NCBI GenBank assembly: GCA_017305715.1
Contig: JAFKKG010000011.1
Location: 124,001 to 188,000, forward strand
Length of the DNA: 64,000 nucleotides
From: Hyphomicrobiales bacterium
GTDB taxonomy: Bacteria; Pseudomonadota; Alphaproteobacteria; Rhizobiales; Xanthobacteraceae
Reading direction: 5' to 3'
Made by a program: the position numbers and the translations under genes. The notes under the pieces were generated by a model. It saw only the letters and a list, made by a program, of their open reading frames with translations, ran no database searches and was not told the origin of the DNA. Shown piece after piece: positions 17,326 to 25,464 of the stretch. How positions within the stretch are numbered: the stretch's first letter is position 1; every line of letters starts with the position of its first letter.

Positions 17326-18870
17326 ATGGCTTACCAAGGCCTGGGGCAGGCAATGACACGACGTTCTCGAGCAGGCGGCGGAACGGAAAAGCCGCCAGGC
17401 CGCACGGCGGCGACGCGAAAGCGCAGCCCCGCGCCAAAGGCCGCGCGTGTCTCCAGGGCGGTGAAATCAAGGTCGGCGAAAGCCGAAGCCGAAAGCGCCG
17501 CGCAAGGCGAAATCGCCCGGCTGGCGCTCGAACTTCACGAAGCGCGGGAGCGGCAGGCGGCGACATCGCAGGTCCTGAGCCTGATCGCCGATGCCCCGAC
17601 GGACCTTGCGCCGGTGTTCGACCGGATCGTCAAGAACGCCGCAAGGCTCTGCCAGAGCGTGCTGAGCGCCGTCTATCGACGGGAAGGGGACCACGTCCAT
17701 CTCGTCGCCCACGATCAATTCTCCGCGGAATCGGTGGCGGCGGTGCGCAGGGCCTATCCGGCGCCGCTCGCCAGCAAGAACCTGATCTCGGTCGCGATCC
17801 GCGAGCGCCGCGTCGTGCACGAGCCGGACGTGCTGGTCTCCGGCGGCTACAGCGAGCTGCAGAAAACCTCAGGCTATCGCAGCATCCTGATCGTGCCGAT
17901 GCTGCGCGACGATGTCGCGATCGGCGCGATCGCGGTGATGCGGCTGGAGCCGCAATTATTTCCCAAGGCGCAGGTCGAACTGCTGAGGACCTTTGCCGGC
18001 CAGGCCGTCATCGCCATCGAGAACACGCGGCTGTTCACCGAACTGCAGGAACGCACCCGGCAATTGTCGCAATCGCTGGACGATTTGCGCGCCGCGCAGG
18101 GCAGCCTGGTGCAGACCGAGAAACTGGCCGCCCTGGGGCGGCTGGTGGCAGGAGTCGCCCACGAGATCAATACGCCGGTCGGCACCAGCCTGACGGTGGC
18201 CTCGGCCTTGATCGACAAGGCCAAACGATTTGAGGCCGATATCGCCAAGGGCGATGTGCGCCGGTCGGCGCTGGCGGAATTCATCGCGGCAAGCCGCGAG
18301 GCGGCTTCGCAGATCATGTTCAATCTCGGCAATGCGGTCGAGCTGATCCAGTCGTTCAAGCAGGTGGCGGCCGATCGCAACGTGTCGGACCGCCGGCGCT
18401 TCGACCTCGGCGAGGTGACCGAGCAGGTGGTCAGGGGATTGCGGTTCGGGCTGCGCCATCAGAATGTGACGGTCACCGTCGATTGCGCGGCTGATCTTGC
18501 CATGAACAGCTATCCCGGGCCGTACGGCCAGGTGCTCACCAATCTGGCTCTCAATTCCGCGGCGCACGCCTTTCCGGATGGCGCAGGCGGATCGGTTCAT
18601 ATTGTCGCCCAGGCCTCCGGCCGCCATCATGTCGAAGTGCTGTTTTCGGACGACGGCTGCGGCATGAGCCCGGAGGTCAGGCGCCAGGTGTTCGACCCGT
18701 TCTTCACCACAAGGCGCGACCAGGGCAACACCGGCCTCGGACTGCACATCGTCCACAACATCGTGACCAATCGTCTTGGTGGCCGGATTCATCTGGAAAC
18801 CGGGCCCGGCATGGGCACGAAAATCCAGATCGTGATGCCGCGCGAAGCGCCGCGGGAGCTGGCGGAGTAG
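17326..18870 (+). CDS. GAF-domain sensor histidine kinase
   Basis: A 514-residue kinase without membrane segments. A basic, low-complexity N-terminus (about 1-55) leads into a helical stretch and a GAF domain at roughly 75-235 (VFDRIVKNAARLCQSVLSAV through TFAGQAVIAIENTRLF). The kinase core follows: H-box GVAHEINTP with His279, N-box NLALNSAAHAF, G1 DDGCGM, F-box FDPFFTT and G2 NTGLGLHIV. The GVAHEINTP type belongs to the HPK4 class that includes many orphan kinases. No response regulator is adjacent. Start ATG 17326 is used; ATG 17353 with GGGGC upstream is equally possible. Confidence 0.88.
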   Translation: MAYQGLGQAMTRRSRAGGGTEKPPGRTAATRKRSPAPKAARVSRAVKSRSAKAEAESAAQGEIARLALELHEARERQAATSQVLSLIADAPTDLAPVFDRIVKNAARLCQSVLSAVYRREGDHVHLVAHDQFSAESVAAVRRAYPAPLASKNLISVAIRERRVVHEPDVLVSGGYSELQKTSGYRSILIVPMLRDDVAIGAIAVMRLEPQLFPKAQVELLRTFAGQAVIAIENTRLFTELQERTRQLSQSLDDLRAAQGSLVQTEKLAALGRLVAGVAHEINTPVGTSLTVASALIDKAKRFEADIAKGDVRRSALAEFIAASREAASQIMFNLGNAVELIQSFKQVAADRNVSDRRRFDLGEVTEQVVRGLRFGLRHQNVTVTVDCAADLAMNSYPGPYGQVLTNLALNSAAHAFPDGAGGSVHIVAQASGRHHVEVLFSDDGCGMSPEVRRQVFDPFFTTRRDQGNTGLGLHIVHNIVTNRLGGRIHLETGPGMGTKIQIVMPREAPRELAE

Positions 18871-18900
18871 GGCGTGGCTTTGCGCTGAGGGTCACGGCCG

Positions 18901-19510
18901 CATGGTTCGAGACGCCGCTGCGCGGCTCCTCACCATGAGGGATGGGCCATGGTTGCGCGCGACGGGTGCCCGACGGGCAAATCACCTTCCGATTTACAGA
19001 AGTCGTGTCAAGCCCCAAAACAAAAAATATTTCGCTTTTCCGAAGTGGCAAATCAGGGTTACGACTGAGCCCATCCCGCCCTGGTCAGAAGGGCGTCGGC
19101 CGTCGTCACGGACGTTGGGCGGGGAGCGGTGGACGCGGAGGTTGTCGCCTGACGCGCGCGGCCGAAGCGTACGGCAAAGACGTGTGGTCCTGACGCCGCG
19201 ATGCTGGCGTCCATGCACCTGGGAGGCGTCTGACTTCCCAGGGCGCGACGGAGGCAAAAGCGCCGTTCTCCGGGGAGAGCACGTGATAAGCCGTAAAGCC
19301 ATCGCGCAGGGAATGTCGGATGTTCTCCGCTGCCCTGTATGCTCGTGTGCGCACTTCCTGTGCACATTGCACACGAGACCGCGGGTGCAGCGCGCATCCG
19401 GCATTCCCTGCGCCCTCAGTTTGGAGAGGGCGGGAAGTTTCCAGCAAGACTCGGGCGCATCGAGCCGCGAGATCGCGAAGTCACATCTGCTGTTTGAAAT
19501 TTGAATCGGA
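18901..19510. repeat. Degenerate interspersed intergenic repeat block
   Basis: This stretch codes for nothing I can support. It resembles a repeat family scattered in Bradyrhizobium and Rhodopseudomonas intergenic regions. Landmarks are the short hairpin unit TTCGAGACGCCGCTGCGCGG near 18906, the AAAATATTT segment near 19024, GGGAATGTCGG near 19311 and CATCCGGCATTCCCTGCGC near 19392. Read backwards it yields open frames (for example 18994-19524) resembling spurious proteins predicted from such repeats. The region fills most of the 744 bases between the kinase and the acyl-CoA dehydrogenase gene. Confidence 0.6.
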
Positions 19511-19535
19511 AGCCCACGCGACACGACCGGTCGGC

Positions 19536-19613
19536 TCCCTCCCCCCTTGCGGGGGAGGGCGGGGGAGAGGGGTAAGCCACGAGCACTGCCGTTGCCGCCA
19601 CCCCTCTCCCTAG
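19536..19613. repeat. Decayed copy of the CTCTCCC palindromic repeat
   Basis: CTCCCTCCCCCC...GGGGGAGGGCGGGGGAGAGGGG and a closing CCCCTCTCCCT give nested dyads like those of the elements at 14561 and 24746, but the arms no longer match perfectly. It ends at the stop codon of the acyl-CoA dehydrogenase gene and could serve as its terminator. Confidence 0.5.
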
Positions 19614-19614
19614 C

Positions 19615-20847
19615 CTACAGCAAATCCCCACCCACCGCGCTCGCCGTGGTGCCGTGCTCGCGGAACGCCTTGATGACGTTCTTGCCGATCTTCCATTTGT
19701 GCACCTCGTCCGGGCCGTCGACCAGCCGCTGCGCGCGCACCTGCGTGTACCATTTGGCGAGCGGCGTATCCTGGCTGAAGCCGAGCGCGCCGTGGAGCTG
19801 GATCGCGGTGTCGATCACCTTGTGCACCATGTGGGCATGGAAGATCTTTGCGATCGAGTTCTCCTGGCGGATGTCGAGGCCCTTCTCCGCCTTGTAGGCG
19901 ATATGCAGGAGCATCAGCCGGCCGATATAGAGCTGCTCGGCGCAATCGGCGAGCATGAACTGCACGGCCTGCCGGTCGGACAGCAACTGGCCGAAGGTCG
20001 AACGCTTGGTGATGTGGCCGACCGCCATGTCGAGCGCGCGCTGCGCTTTGGCAACATTGTGCATGCCGTGGCGCAGCCGGCCATAGGCGAGGCGGTGCTG
20101 GCCCATGGCAAACCCGTTGCCTTCGCCGCCGACCAGATTGTCCGCCGATACCTTCAGATCCCGGATCTCGATCTCGGAATGCCCGCCATGGATCACATGG
20201 TCATGCGGCCCCTCGATCGCCATGTTTGCGACGTTGCGCTTGATCCTGTAGCCGGGGTTCGGCAGCTCGACGAGGAAGGTGGAGTACTGCTTGTGGCGCG
20301 GCGCGTTCGGATCGGTTTTCGCCATCACCAGCGCCATGTCGGCAACGCTGGCGGAGGACGAGAACCATTTCTCGCCGTTGAGGATGTAATTCTCGTTGCC
20401 GTCCTTGACGGCCGTGGTCTGCATGCCGGTGGCGTCGGCGCCGGCGGCCTTTTCGGTCATCGAGAAGCAAATGCGCTTCTCGCCATTGAGCAGGGGCTTG
20501 AGGAACTTCTCCTTCTGATATTCCGTGCCGTGGGCCAATATCGTCATCATCGAGGCGTCGTCGGGGCCCTGCGTGTTCATCGACAGCGCACCCAGCATGC
20601 TTTCGCCGAGCTCCATCTGCACCAGCGCGTTGGCCAGGGGCCCGAGGCCCATGCCGCCATATTCCTTCGGCACCCACGGGCACCACAGGCCCTGCGCGCG
20701 GGCCTTCTTGCGCAGCGGGCCCAGCACTTCGGCGAGCGGCTTGGTGTCGAGTTCCTTTTCCGCCGGAATGCATTCGTCGTGTACGAATTTGCGGACCTTC
20801 TCGCGGATCGCCTTGGCTTCGGCCGGGATTTCGAAATCGATCGACAT
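19615..20847 (-). CDS. Acyl-CoA dehydrogenase, ACAD10/11-like
   Basis: A 410-residue flavoenzyme that introduces the alpha,beta double bond in acyl-CoA. The N-terminal helical domain starts at [19 protein letters not shown]. The FAD-binding signature is [19 protein letters not shown], and the C-terminal domain ends with [20 protein letters not shown] and [16 protein letters not shown]. In DGPDE an Asp replaces the Glu of the usual EGT segment, as in the ACAD10/11 subfamily. Length is normal. It is divergent from the dehalogenase-like gene at 20970, with 122 bases between; no electron-transfer partner is adjacent. The acyl chain accepted is unknown. Confidence 0.92.
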   Translation of the reverse strand: MSIDFEIPAEAKAIREKVRKFVHDECIPAEKELDTKPLAEVLGPLRKKARAQGLWCPWVPKEYGGMGLGPLANALVQMELGESMLGALSMNTQGPDDASMMTILAHGTEYQKEKFLKPLLNGEKRICFSMTEKAAGADATGMQTTAVKDGNENYILNGEKWFSSSASVADMALVMAKTDPNAPRHKQYSTFLVELPNPGYRIKRNVANMAIEGPHDHVIHGGHSEIEIRDLKVSADNLVGGEGNGFAMGQHRLAYGRLRHGMHNVAKAQRALDMAVGHITKRSTFGQLLSDRQAVQFMLADCAEQLYIGRLMLLHIAYKAEKGLDIRQENSIAKIFHAHMVHKVIDTAIQLHGALGFSQDTPLAKWYTQVRAQRLVDGPDEVHKWKIGKNVIKAFREHGTTASAVGGDLL

Positions 20848-20969
20848 GGCACTTCCTCGCTTTTGCTTCTTGTTGGGCTGACTTGATGAATGGCATAACC
20901 CCGTCAGCAGCCTGCGGCAACGCCGAACAATGTTTAAAGCGGCGGCCAGCCGCGAAGGGAGCGCTCACC

Positions 20970-21881
20970 ATGCCCGATCTTGCCGATCTGTTTCCCGGCT
21001 ACGCCTCCGAATGGATCAACACGTCCGCCGGCCGCATTTTCGCCCGCGTCGGCGGCAAGGGGCCGCCGCTATTGCTGCTGCACGGATTTTCCTCGACCCA
21101 TGTGATGTGGCACCCGGTGGCGTCGCAACTGGCCGATAAGTTCACGCTGATCATCGCCGACCTGCCGGGCTATGGCTGGTCCGACATGCCGCGCAGCGAC
21201 GCCGAACACACGCCCTACACCAAGCGCGCGATGGCGCAGGTGATGATCGAGGCGATGGAGCAACTCGGCCATGTGCATTTCGCGCTCGCCGGCCACGACC
21301 GCGGCGGACGGGTGTCGTATCGCCTCGCGCTCGACCATCCCGGCCGGCTGTCGAAGCTCGCGGTGCTCGATATCGCGCCGACCTATGACTACTGGGAGAG
21401 ACTGAACCGGAAGTCCGCGCTGAAGATCTACCATTGGGCGTTCCTGGCGCAGCCATACCCGCTGCCGGAAACGCTGATTGACGGCCATGGCGAATTCTTC
21501 CTGCGGCAGAAGATGGCGAGCCAGACACGGACCGGGACGCTGGACGCCATCGATCCGCGCGCGCTCGAGCACTACCTCGCGCCGTTCCGCGATCCCGCCC
21601 GCGTGCATGCAATGTGCGAGGATTATCGCGCCGGCGCCTATGCCGACTACGAGATCGACAAGGCCGATTTCGATGCCGGCAAGAAGATCACGGTCCCGAT
21701 GCTGGCGCTGTGGGGCGACGCCGGCGTCGCCAGCGCCGCCACCACCCCGCTCGATACCTGGAAGAAATGGGCCACCAATGTGCAGGGCGCGCCGGTCGAG
21801 AGCGGGCATTTTCTGCCTGAGGAGAATCCGGAGGCGACGGGGAGATTGTTGAAGGAGTTTTTTCTGGATTCGAAATCATGA
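20970..21881 (+). CDS. Fluoroacetate (haloacetate) dehalogenase-like alpha/beta hydrolase
   Basis: A 303-residue alpha/beta hydrolase with an aspartate nucleophile. Every residue known to matter in the Rhodopseudomonas palustris fluoroacetate dehalogenase (RPA1163) is found at the same number: Asp110, Arg111 and Arg114 in [11 protein letters not shown], Asp134 in AVLDIAPT, His155-Trp156 in YHWAF, Tyr219 in CEDYRAG and His280 in SGHFLPEE. Known chemistry: Asp110 displaces halide, His280 hydrolyses the ester, His155/Trp156/Tyr219 hold the halide and the Arg pair the carboxylate. Start ATG 20970 has AAGGGAG 9 bases upstream. Defluorination by this protein is inferred, not shown. Confidence 0.85.
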   Translation: MPDLADLFPGYASEWINTSAGRIFARVGGKGPPLLLLHGFSSTHVMWHPVASQLADKFTLIIADLPGYGWSDMPRSDAEHTPYTKRAMAQVMIEAMEQLGHVHFALAGHDRGGRVSYRLALDHPGRLSKLAVLDIAPTYDYWERLNRKSALKIYHWAFLAQPYPLPETLIDGHGEFFLRQKMASQTRTGTLDAIDPRALEHYLAPFRDPARVHAMCEDYRAGAYADYEIDKADFDAGKKITVPMLALWGDAGVASAATTPLDTWKKWATNVQGAPVESGHFLPEENPEATGRLLKEFFLDSKS

Positions 21882-21883
21882 AG

Positions 21884-21959
21884 CGTCATTCCGGGGCGCG
21901 TAGCGAACCCGGAATCTCGAGATTCCGGGTCTGGTCCTTCGGACCATCCCGGAATGACG
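21884..21959. repeat. REP-like palindromic element between convergent genes, likely bidirectional terminator
   Basis: CGTCATTCCGGG (21884-21895) and its exact reverse complement CCCGGAATGACG (21948-21959) bound a 76-bp element. Nested inside are GGAATCTCGAGATTCC and GGTCCTTCGGACC. It starts 2 bases after the dehalogenase stop and ends 11 bases before the tadA stop. A shorter, worn relative is at 58065-58106. Confidence 0.75.
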
Positions 21960-21970
21960 AGACATACTGT

Positions 21971-22429
21971 CTACCTTCGCACCCTGAAAAAATCCTTCAG
22001 CAGCGTCGCGGCCTCGGTCTCGCCGACCGCCGAATAGACCTCCGGCACATGGTGACAGGTCGGCTGCGCAAAGAACCGCACGCCGGAATCCACCGCGCCG
22101 CCCTTGGGGTCGGCGGCGCCGTAATAGAGCCGGCGGATCCGCGCAAACGAGATCGCGCCGGCGCACATTGTGCAGGGCTCCAGCGTGACATAGAGGTCGC
22201 AATCGACCAGCCGCTCGGTCCCGATGGCATCCGCGGCCTGCCGGATCGCCAGGATTTCGGCATGGGCGGTGGGATCGCGGTCGGTCAGGGTGCGGTTGCC
22301 GGCGGTGGCGATCACCTCGTATCCCCGGACAATGACGCATCCGATCGGGACTTCGCCCGCCTTGGCGGCGTTTTTGGCCGTTTTGAGTGCCAAATCCATG
22401 AAAGAAGGGGCAGTCATCCCTCGTATCAT
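21971..22429 (-). CDS. tadA: tRNA-specific adenosine deaminase
   Basis: A 152-residue zinc deaminase that converts A34 of tRNA-Arg(ACG) to inosine. The zinc and catalytic motifs are TAHAEILA (His ligand and catalytic Glu) and EPCTMCAGA (the two Cys ligands). The N-terminal DLALKTAKNAAKAGEVPIGCVIV and the late RRLYYGAADPKGGAVDSGVRFF agree with TadA rather than cytidine deaminase. Start at ATG 22429, with CAGG 9 bases upstream; ATG 22417 (MTAPSF) is a near alternative but has its GAGGG touching the start codon. Convergent with the dehalogenase gene across the REP-like element. Confidence 0.93.
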   Translation of the reverse strand: MIRGMTAPSFMDLALKTAKNAAKAGEVPIGCVIVRGYEVIATAGNRTLTDRDPTAHAEILAIRQAADAIGTERLVDCDLYVTLEPCTMCAGAISFARIRRLYYGAADPKGGAVDSGVRFFAQPTCHHVPEVYSAVGETEAATLLKDFFRVRR

Positions 22430-22582
22430 CGGAAGAAACCTGCTAGTAGAAGCGCCTTCAGCAAACGTGGATACCGGTTTTGCGTGAGATTGCGCCTTGA
22501 ACCAAGAGCGCGCGCGTTACCGCTATGACAGCCGATCCACATCCGCCTGATCGCCATTTCAGCTACGAATGAGAGACTATTC

Positions 22583-24700
22583 ATGCCCCGCGACAACGAC
22601 AAAGACAACGATTCCCGCGGCCGGCGTGATCGCCCCTCGGGCGGCCGAGGCCGTGCCGAGGGCGGCAAGGGCCGCTCGGGCGCTGCACGGGGGCCGGAGA
22701 AGAAATTCGCCAAGCGCGGTTTTGCGGGAAAAAGCGACGGCGACAAGCGCGATGGCGAGCGGCGTCCCTATGCCGGCAAATCCGACGGCGCGCGGTCGTT
22801 CGACAAGAAGCCTTATGCGGGCAAGCGGGACGGCGACCGTCCGCCGCGCCGCGATTTCGACGCGCCGCGCCCGCCGCGCGGCGACCGGCCGTTCCGGGAT
22901 CGCAGCGAGGGCGGCGATCGGCCGCCACGTTTCAACCGGGATGACCGTCCCCGGGGTGACCGGCCGTTTGCCAGCCGCCCGTCACGCGGTGACGACGGCG
23001 AGAAGCGCTCGTTCAAGCCGCGCGAGGATCGAGGTGGCGAGAAGCGCCCGTACACGCCGCGCGGCGATCGCCCGAAGTTTGATCGCGACGACCGTCCGCC
23101 GCGCCGGGACCGCGAGAGCGGCCCTCGGAACCGCGACGATGCCCGTCCGGCCTCGCGGTTCGGTGAGAAGAAATTCGGCGAGAAGCGGCCCTATACGCCG
23201 CGCGGCGAAGGTGGGGGAGATAAACGTCCCTACACGCCACGTGGCGACGGCCCTCGCGGCGATCGCCCGGAACGCAAGTTCGGCGGTGACAAGAAATTTT
23301 CCTCGCGCGGCGCCCCCGATCGCGGCCCGCGCAAGAGCTTTGGCGCCGACCGTGGCGATTCAAAGCCGTGGCAGAAGCGCGAAGATCGCGGCGACCGCGA
23401 CTCTCGCCCGCCGCGCGATGGCGCGCGCAATTTCGACAAGCCGCGGTTCGACCGTTCTCGCGATGATCGCGGCGGCGAAGAACGTCCACGTTTCTCACGC
23501 TCGCGCGAGGATCGCCCCACCGGCGATCGTCCCAAATTCGACCGGCCTCGTCAGCGGCCCGAAGGCCGCACCGACTGGCAGGAGCACCCGCGCAGCGAGC
23601 GGGGTGACGAACGTCCGCGCCGCGAGAACGAGGACGACAGCAAGATCTTCGCCAAACGTCCGGCGTTCGGCGGTCGCGGTGCGTACCGCGAGCGCAAGAC
23701 CGAATTCGAAAAGCGCGGCCCGCAGCCGCCCAAGGTCAAGAAATCAGGCGAGCGCATCGCCAAGGTGGTGTCTCGCGCCGGCCTTGCCTCGCGCCGCGAC
23801 GCCGAGGAATGGGTCACGCAGGGCCGCGTCAGCGTCAACGGCCGCGTCATCAATTCGCCGGCGCTCGATGTCACCGCCAATGATGTGATCACCGTCGACG
23901 GCAAGCCTTTGCCGCCGCGCGAGCGCACGCGGCTGTTCATGTTCCACAAGCCGCGCGGCCTGATGACGACGCATGCCGATCCCGAGGGACGGCCGACCGT
24001 GTTCGACAATCTGCCGGAAGGCCTGCCGCGGCTGATCTCGATCGGCCGGCTCGACTTCAACACCGAAGGCCTGCTGCTGCTGACCAATGATGGCGGGCTG
24101 GCGCGCGCGCTCGAACTGCCCGACACCGGCTGGTTGCGGCGCTATCGGGTCCGCGCCCATGGCGAGGTCACGCAGGCGCAGCTCGATGAATTGAAGAAGG
24201 GCGTCGAGGTCGACGGCGTCAAATACGGCTCGATCGACGCGACGCTGGAGCGCGATCAGGGCGCCAATGTCTGGCTGGTGTTCGCGATCCGCGAAGGCAA
24301 GAACCGCGAAGTCCGCAACGTGATGGCGCATCTTGGCCTCGAGGTGAACCGGCTGATCCGGGTCTCCTACGGCCCGTTCCAGCTCGGCGAACTCGCCGAA
24401 GGCCAGGTCGAAGAGGTCAAGACCCGCGTGCTGCGCGAACAACTCGGCGAGAAGATCGCGGCGCTCGCCGGCGCCGACTTCAACCGACCGATGCCGGGTG
24501 ACAAGGAGCCAACGCCTCCCAAGCCCGTGACCCAGCGAGGCGTGATCGCCGACCGCAAGGGCCGCCGCGTGCTGGTGCAGCGCACCGGCAGCGAGGAAGC
24601 GCGCGCGCGCAACGAGGAAGAAGCCAACGGCTACGGTCCGCCGCGCCGCCCGCAGCGCGGCTATCACGGCAAGCGCGATCTGACGCCGCGGGACGAGTAG
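22583..24700 (+). CDS. rluB: Pseudouridine synthase RluB/RsuA family with a long disordered N-terminal region
   Basis: A 705-residue protein. Roughly residues 1-385 are low complexity, made of Arg, Asp, Gly, Pro and Lys with repeated EKRPYTPRGD-type and DRPPR-type units. From about 386 come an S4 RNA-binding domain (ERIAKVVSRAGLASRRDAEE) and the catalytic RsuA/RluB domain: LFMFHKPRGLMTTH, then SIGRLDFNTEGLLLLTNDG with catalytic Asp491, and EGKNREVRNVMAHLGLEVNRLIRVSYGPF. It ends in another basic tail. The enzyme most likely makes pseudouridine 2605 of 23S rRNA. E. coli RluB is under 300 residues, so about 60% of this protein is extra. Confidence 0.85.
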   Translation: MPRDNDKDNDSRGRRDRPSGGRGRAEGGKGRSGAARGPEKKFAKRGFAGKSDGDKRDGERRPYAGKSDGARSFDKKPYAGKRDGDRPPRRDFDAPRPPRGDRPFRDRSEGGDRPPRFNRDDRPRGDRPFASRPSRGDDGEKRSFKPREDRGGEKRPYTPRGDRPKFDRDDRPPRRDRESGPRNRDDARPASRFGEKKFGEKRPYTPRGEGGGDKRPYTPRGDGPRGDRPERKFGGDKKFSSRGAPDRGPRKSFGADRGDSKPWQKREDRGDRDSRPPRDGARNFDKPRFDRSRDDRGGEERPRFSRSREDRPTGDRPKFDRPRQRPEGRTDWQEHPRSERGDERPRRENEDDSKIFAKRPAFGGRGAYRERKTEFEKRGPQPPKVKKSGERIAKVVSRAGLASRRDAEEWVTQGRVSVNGRVINSPALDVTANDVITVDGKPLPPRERTRLFMFHKPRGLMTTHADPEGRPTVFDNLPEGLPRLISIGRLDFNTEGLLLLTNDGGLARALELPDTGWLRRYRVRAHGEVTQAQLDELKKGVEVDGVKYGSIDATLERDQGANVWLVFAIREGKNREVRNVMAHLGLEVNRLIRVSYGPFQLGELAEGQVEEVKTRVLREQLGEKIAALAGADFNRPMPGDKEPTPPKPVTQRGVIADRKGRRVLVQRTGSEEARARNEEEANGYGPPRRPQRGYHGKRDLTPRDE

Positions 24701-24745
24701 AGTTCGTTCGATGTTGGGGCGATTGGAATTCACAACGGGTTCGGG

Positions 24746-24857
24746 TTCACCTCTCCCATTGGGAGAGGTCGGATCGCGAAGCGATCCGGGTGAGGGGTTA
24801 CGGCCTATCGAGAGACCGTACCCCCTCACCCCGACCCTCTCCCCATGGGAGAGGGGG
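24746..24857. repeat. Second copy of the CTCTCCC palindromic repeat
   Basis: The block runs from TTCACCTCTCCC through ATTGGGAGAGGTC and ends in CCCCATGGGAGAGGGGG, about 112 bp. Left end, the central AGACCGT and CCCCTCACCC match the element at 14561-14688. It occupies the 204 bases between the pseudouridine synthase and rsmD genes. Confidence 0.75.
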
Positions 24858-24904
24858 CCAACCGCCGTTGCGGTGACACCGGAGCAAACGAGGCTCGCCC
24901 TCTA

Positions 24905-25459
24905 ATGCGTGTCGTCGGTGGACGGTTGAAGGGTCGTAATCTGGCCTCGCCCTCATCGCGCGAGATCCGCCCCACAGCGGATCGCTTGCGCGAGTCGGTG
25001 TTCAATATCCTCATCCATGCCTATGACGATCCGCTTCAAGGCGCGCGCGTGCTCGACCTGTTCGCCGGCACCGGCGCGCTCGGCATCGAGGCGGTCTCGC
25101 GCGGGGCCGCGTTCACGCTGTTCGTCGACAATGGCGCGGAGGCCCGCGCGCTGCTCCGCAACAATGTCGAGTCGCTCGGCCTCGGCGGCGTGACAAAAGT
25201 CTATCGCCGCGACGCCACCAATCTCGGCCCCGCGCATCCGATGGAGCCGTTCTCGCTCGTGTTCCTCGATCCGCCCTACGGCAAGGGCCTCGCGGAAAAA
25301 GCGCTGGCCTCGCTGCGCGACGGCGGCTGGCTGACGCAAGGTGCGCTGCTGGTGGTGGAGGAAGCGAAGGCGGCTGCGTTCACGGCGCCCCAAGGATTCG
25401 AGGAGCAGGAGCGACGCGCCTATGACGACACGGAGTTCGTGTTCCTCAAGGTGCCCTGA
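24905..25459 (+). CDS. rsmD: 16S rRNA (guanine(966)-N(2))-methyltransferase
   Basis: A 184-residue SAM-dependent methyltransferase of the RsmD family. The start MRVVGGRLKGRNLASPSSREIRPT is the family signature (R-VGGxxkGR...RPT). The SAM loop is LDLFAGTGALGIEAVSRGA and the catalytic motif LDPPYGKG. It modifies G966 of 16S rRNA in the 30S subunit. ATG 24905 lies after the repeat element; codons in frame upstream of it are part of the repeat. Sits behind a pseudouridine synthase gene, so two rRNA modification genes are side by side. Convergent with mutL, 5 bases apart. Confidence 0.92.
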   Translation: MRVVGGRLKGRNLASPSSREIRPTADRLRESVFNILIHAYDDPLQGARVLDLFAGTGALGIEAVSRGAAFTLFVDNGAEARALLRNNVESLGLGGVTKVYRRDATNLGPAHPMEPFSLVFLDPPYGKGLAEKALASLRDGGWLTQGALLVVEEAKAAAFTAPQGFEEQERRAYDDTEFVFLKVP

Positions 25460-25464
25460 CGCGG

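Noticed and set aside
18994-19524. 176-codon minus-strand frame in the repeat field
   Set aside because: Resembles spurious proteins commonly predicted from Bradyrhizobium repeats; no conserved domain.
22750-23640. Repetitive DNA that could suggest a CRISPR or satellite array
   Set aside because: The repeats are codon-level repeats (RPYTPRGD and related) of one long open frame, with variable spacing and no spacers.
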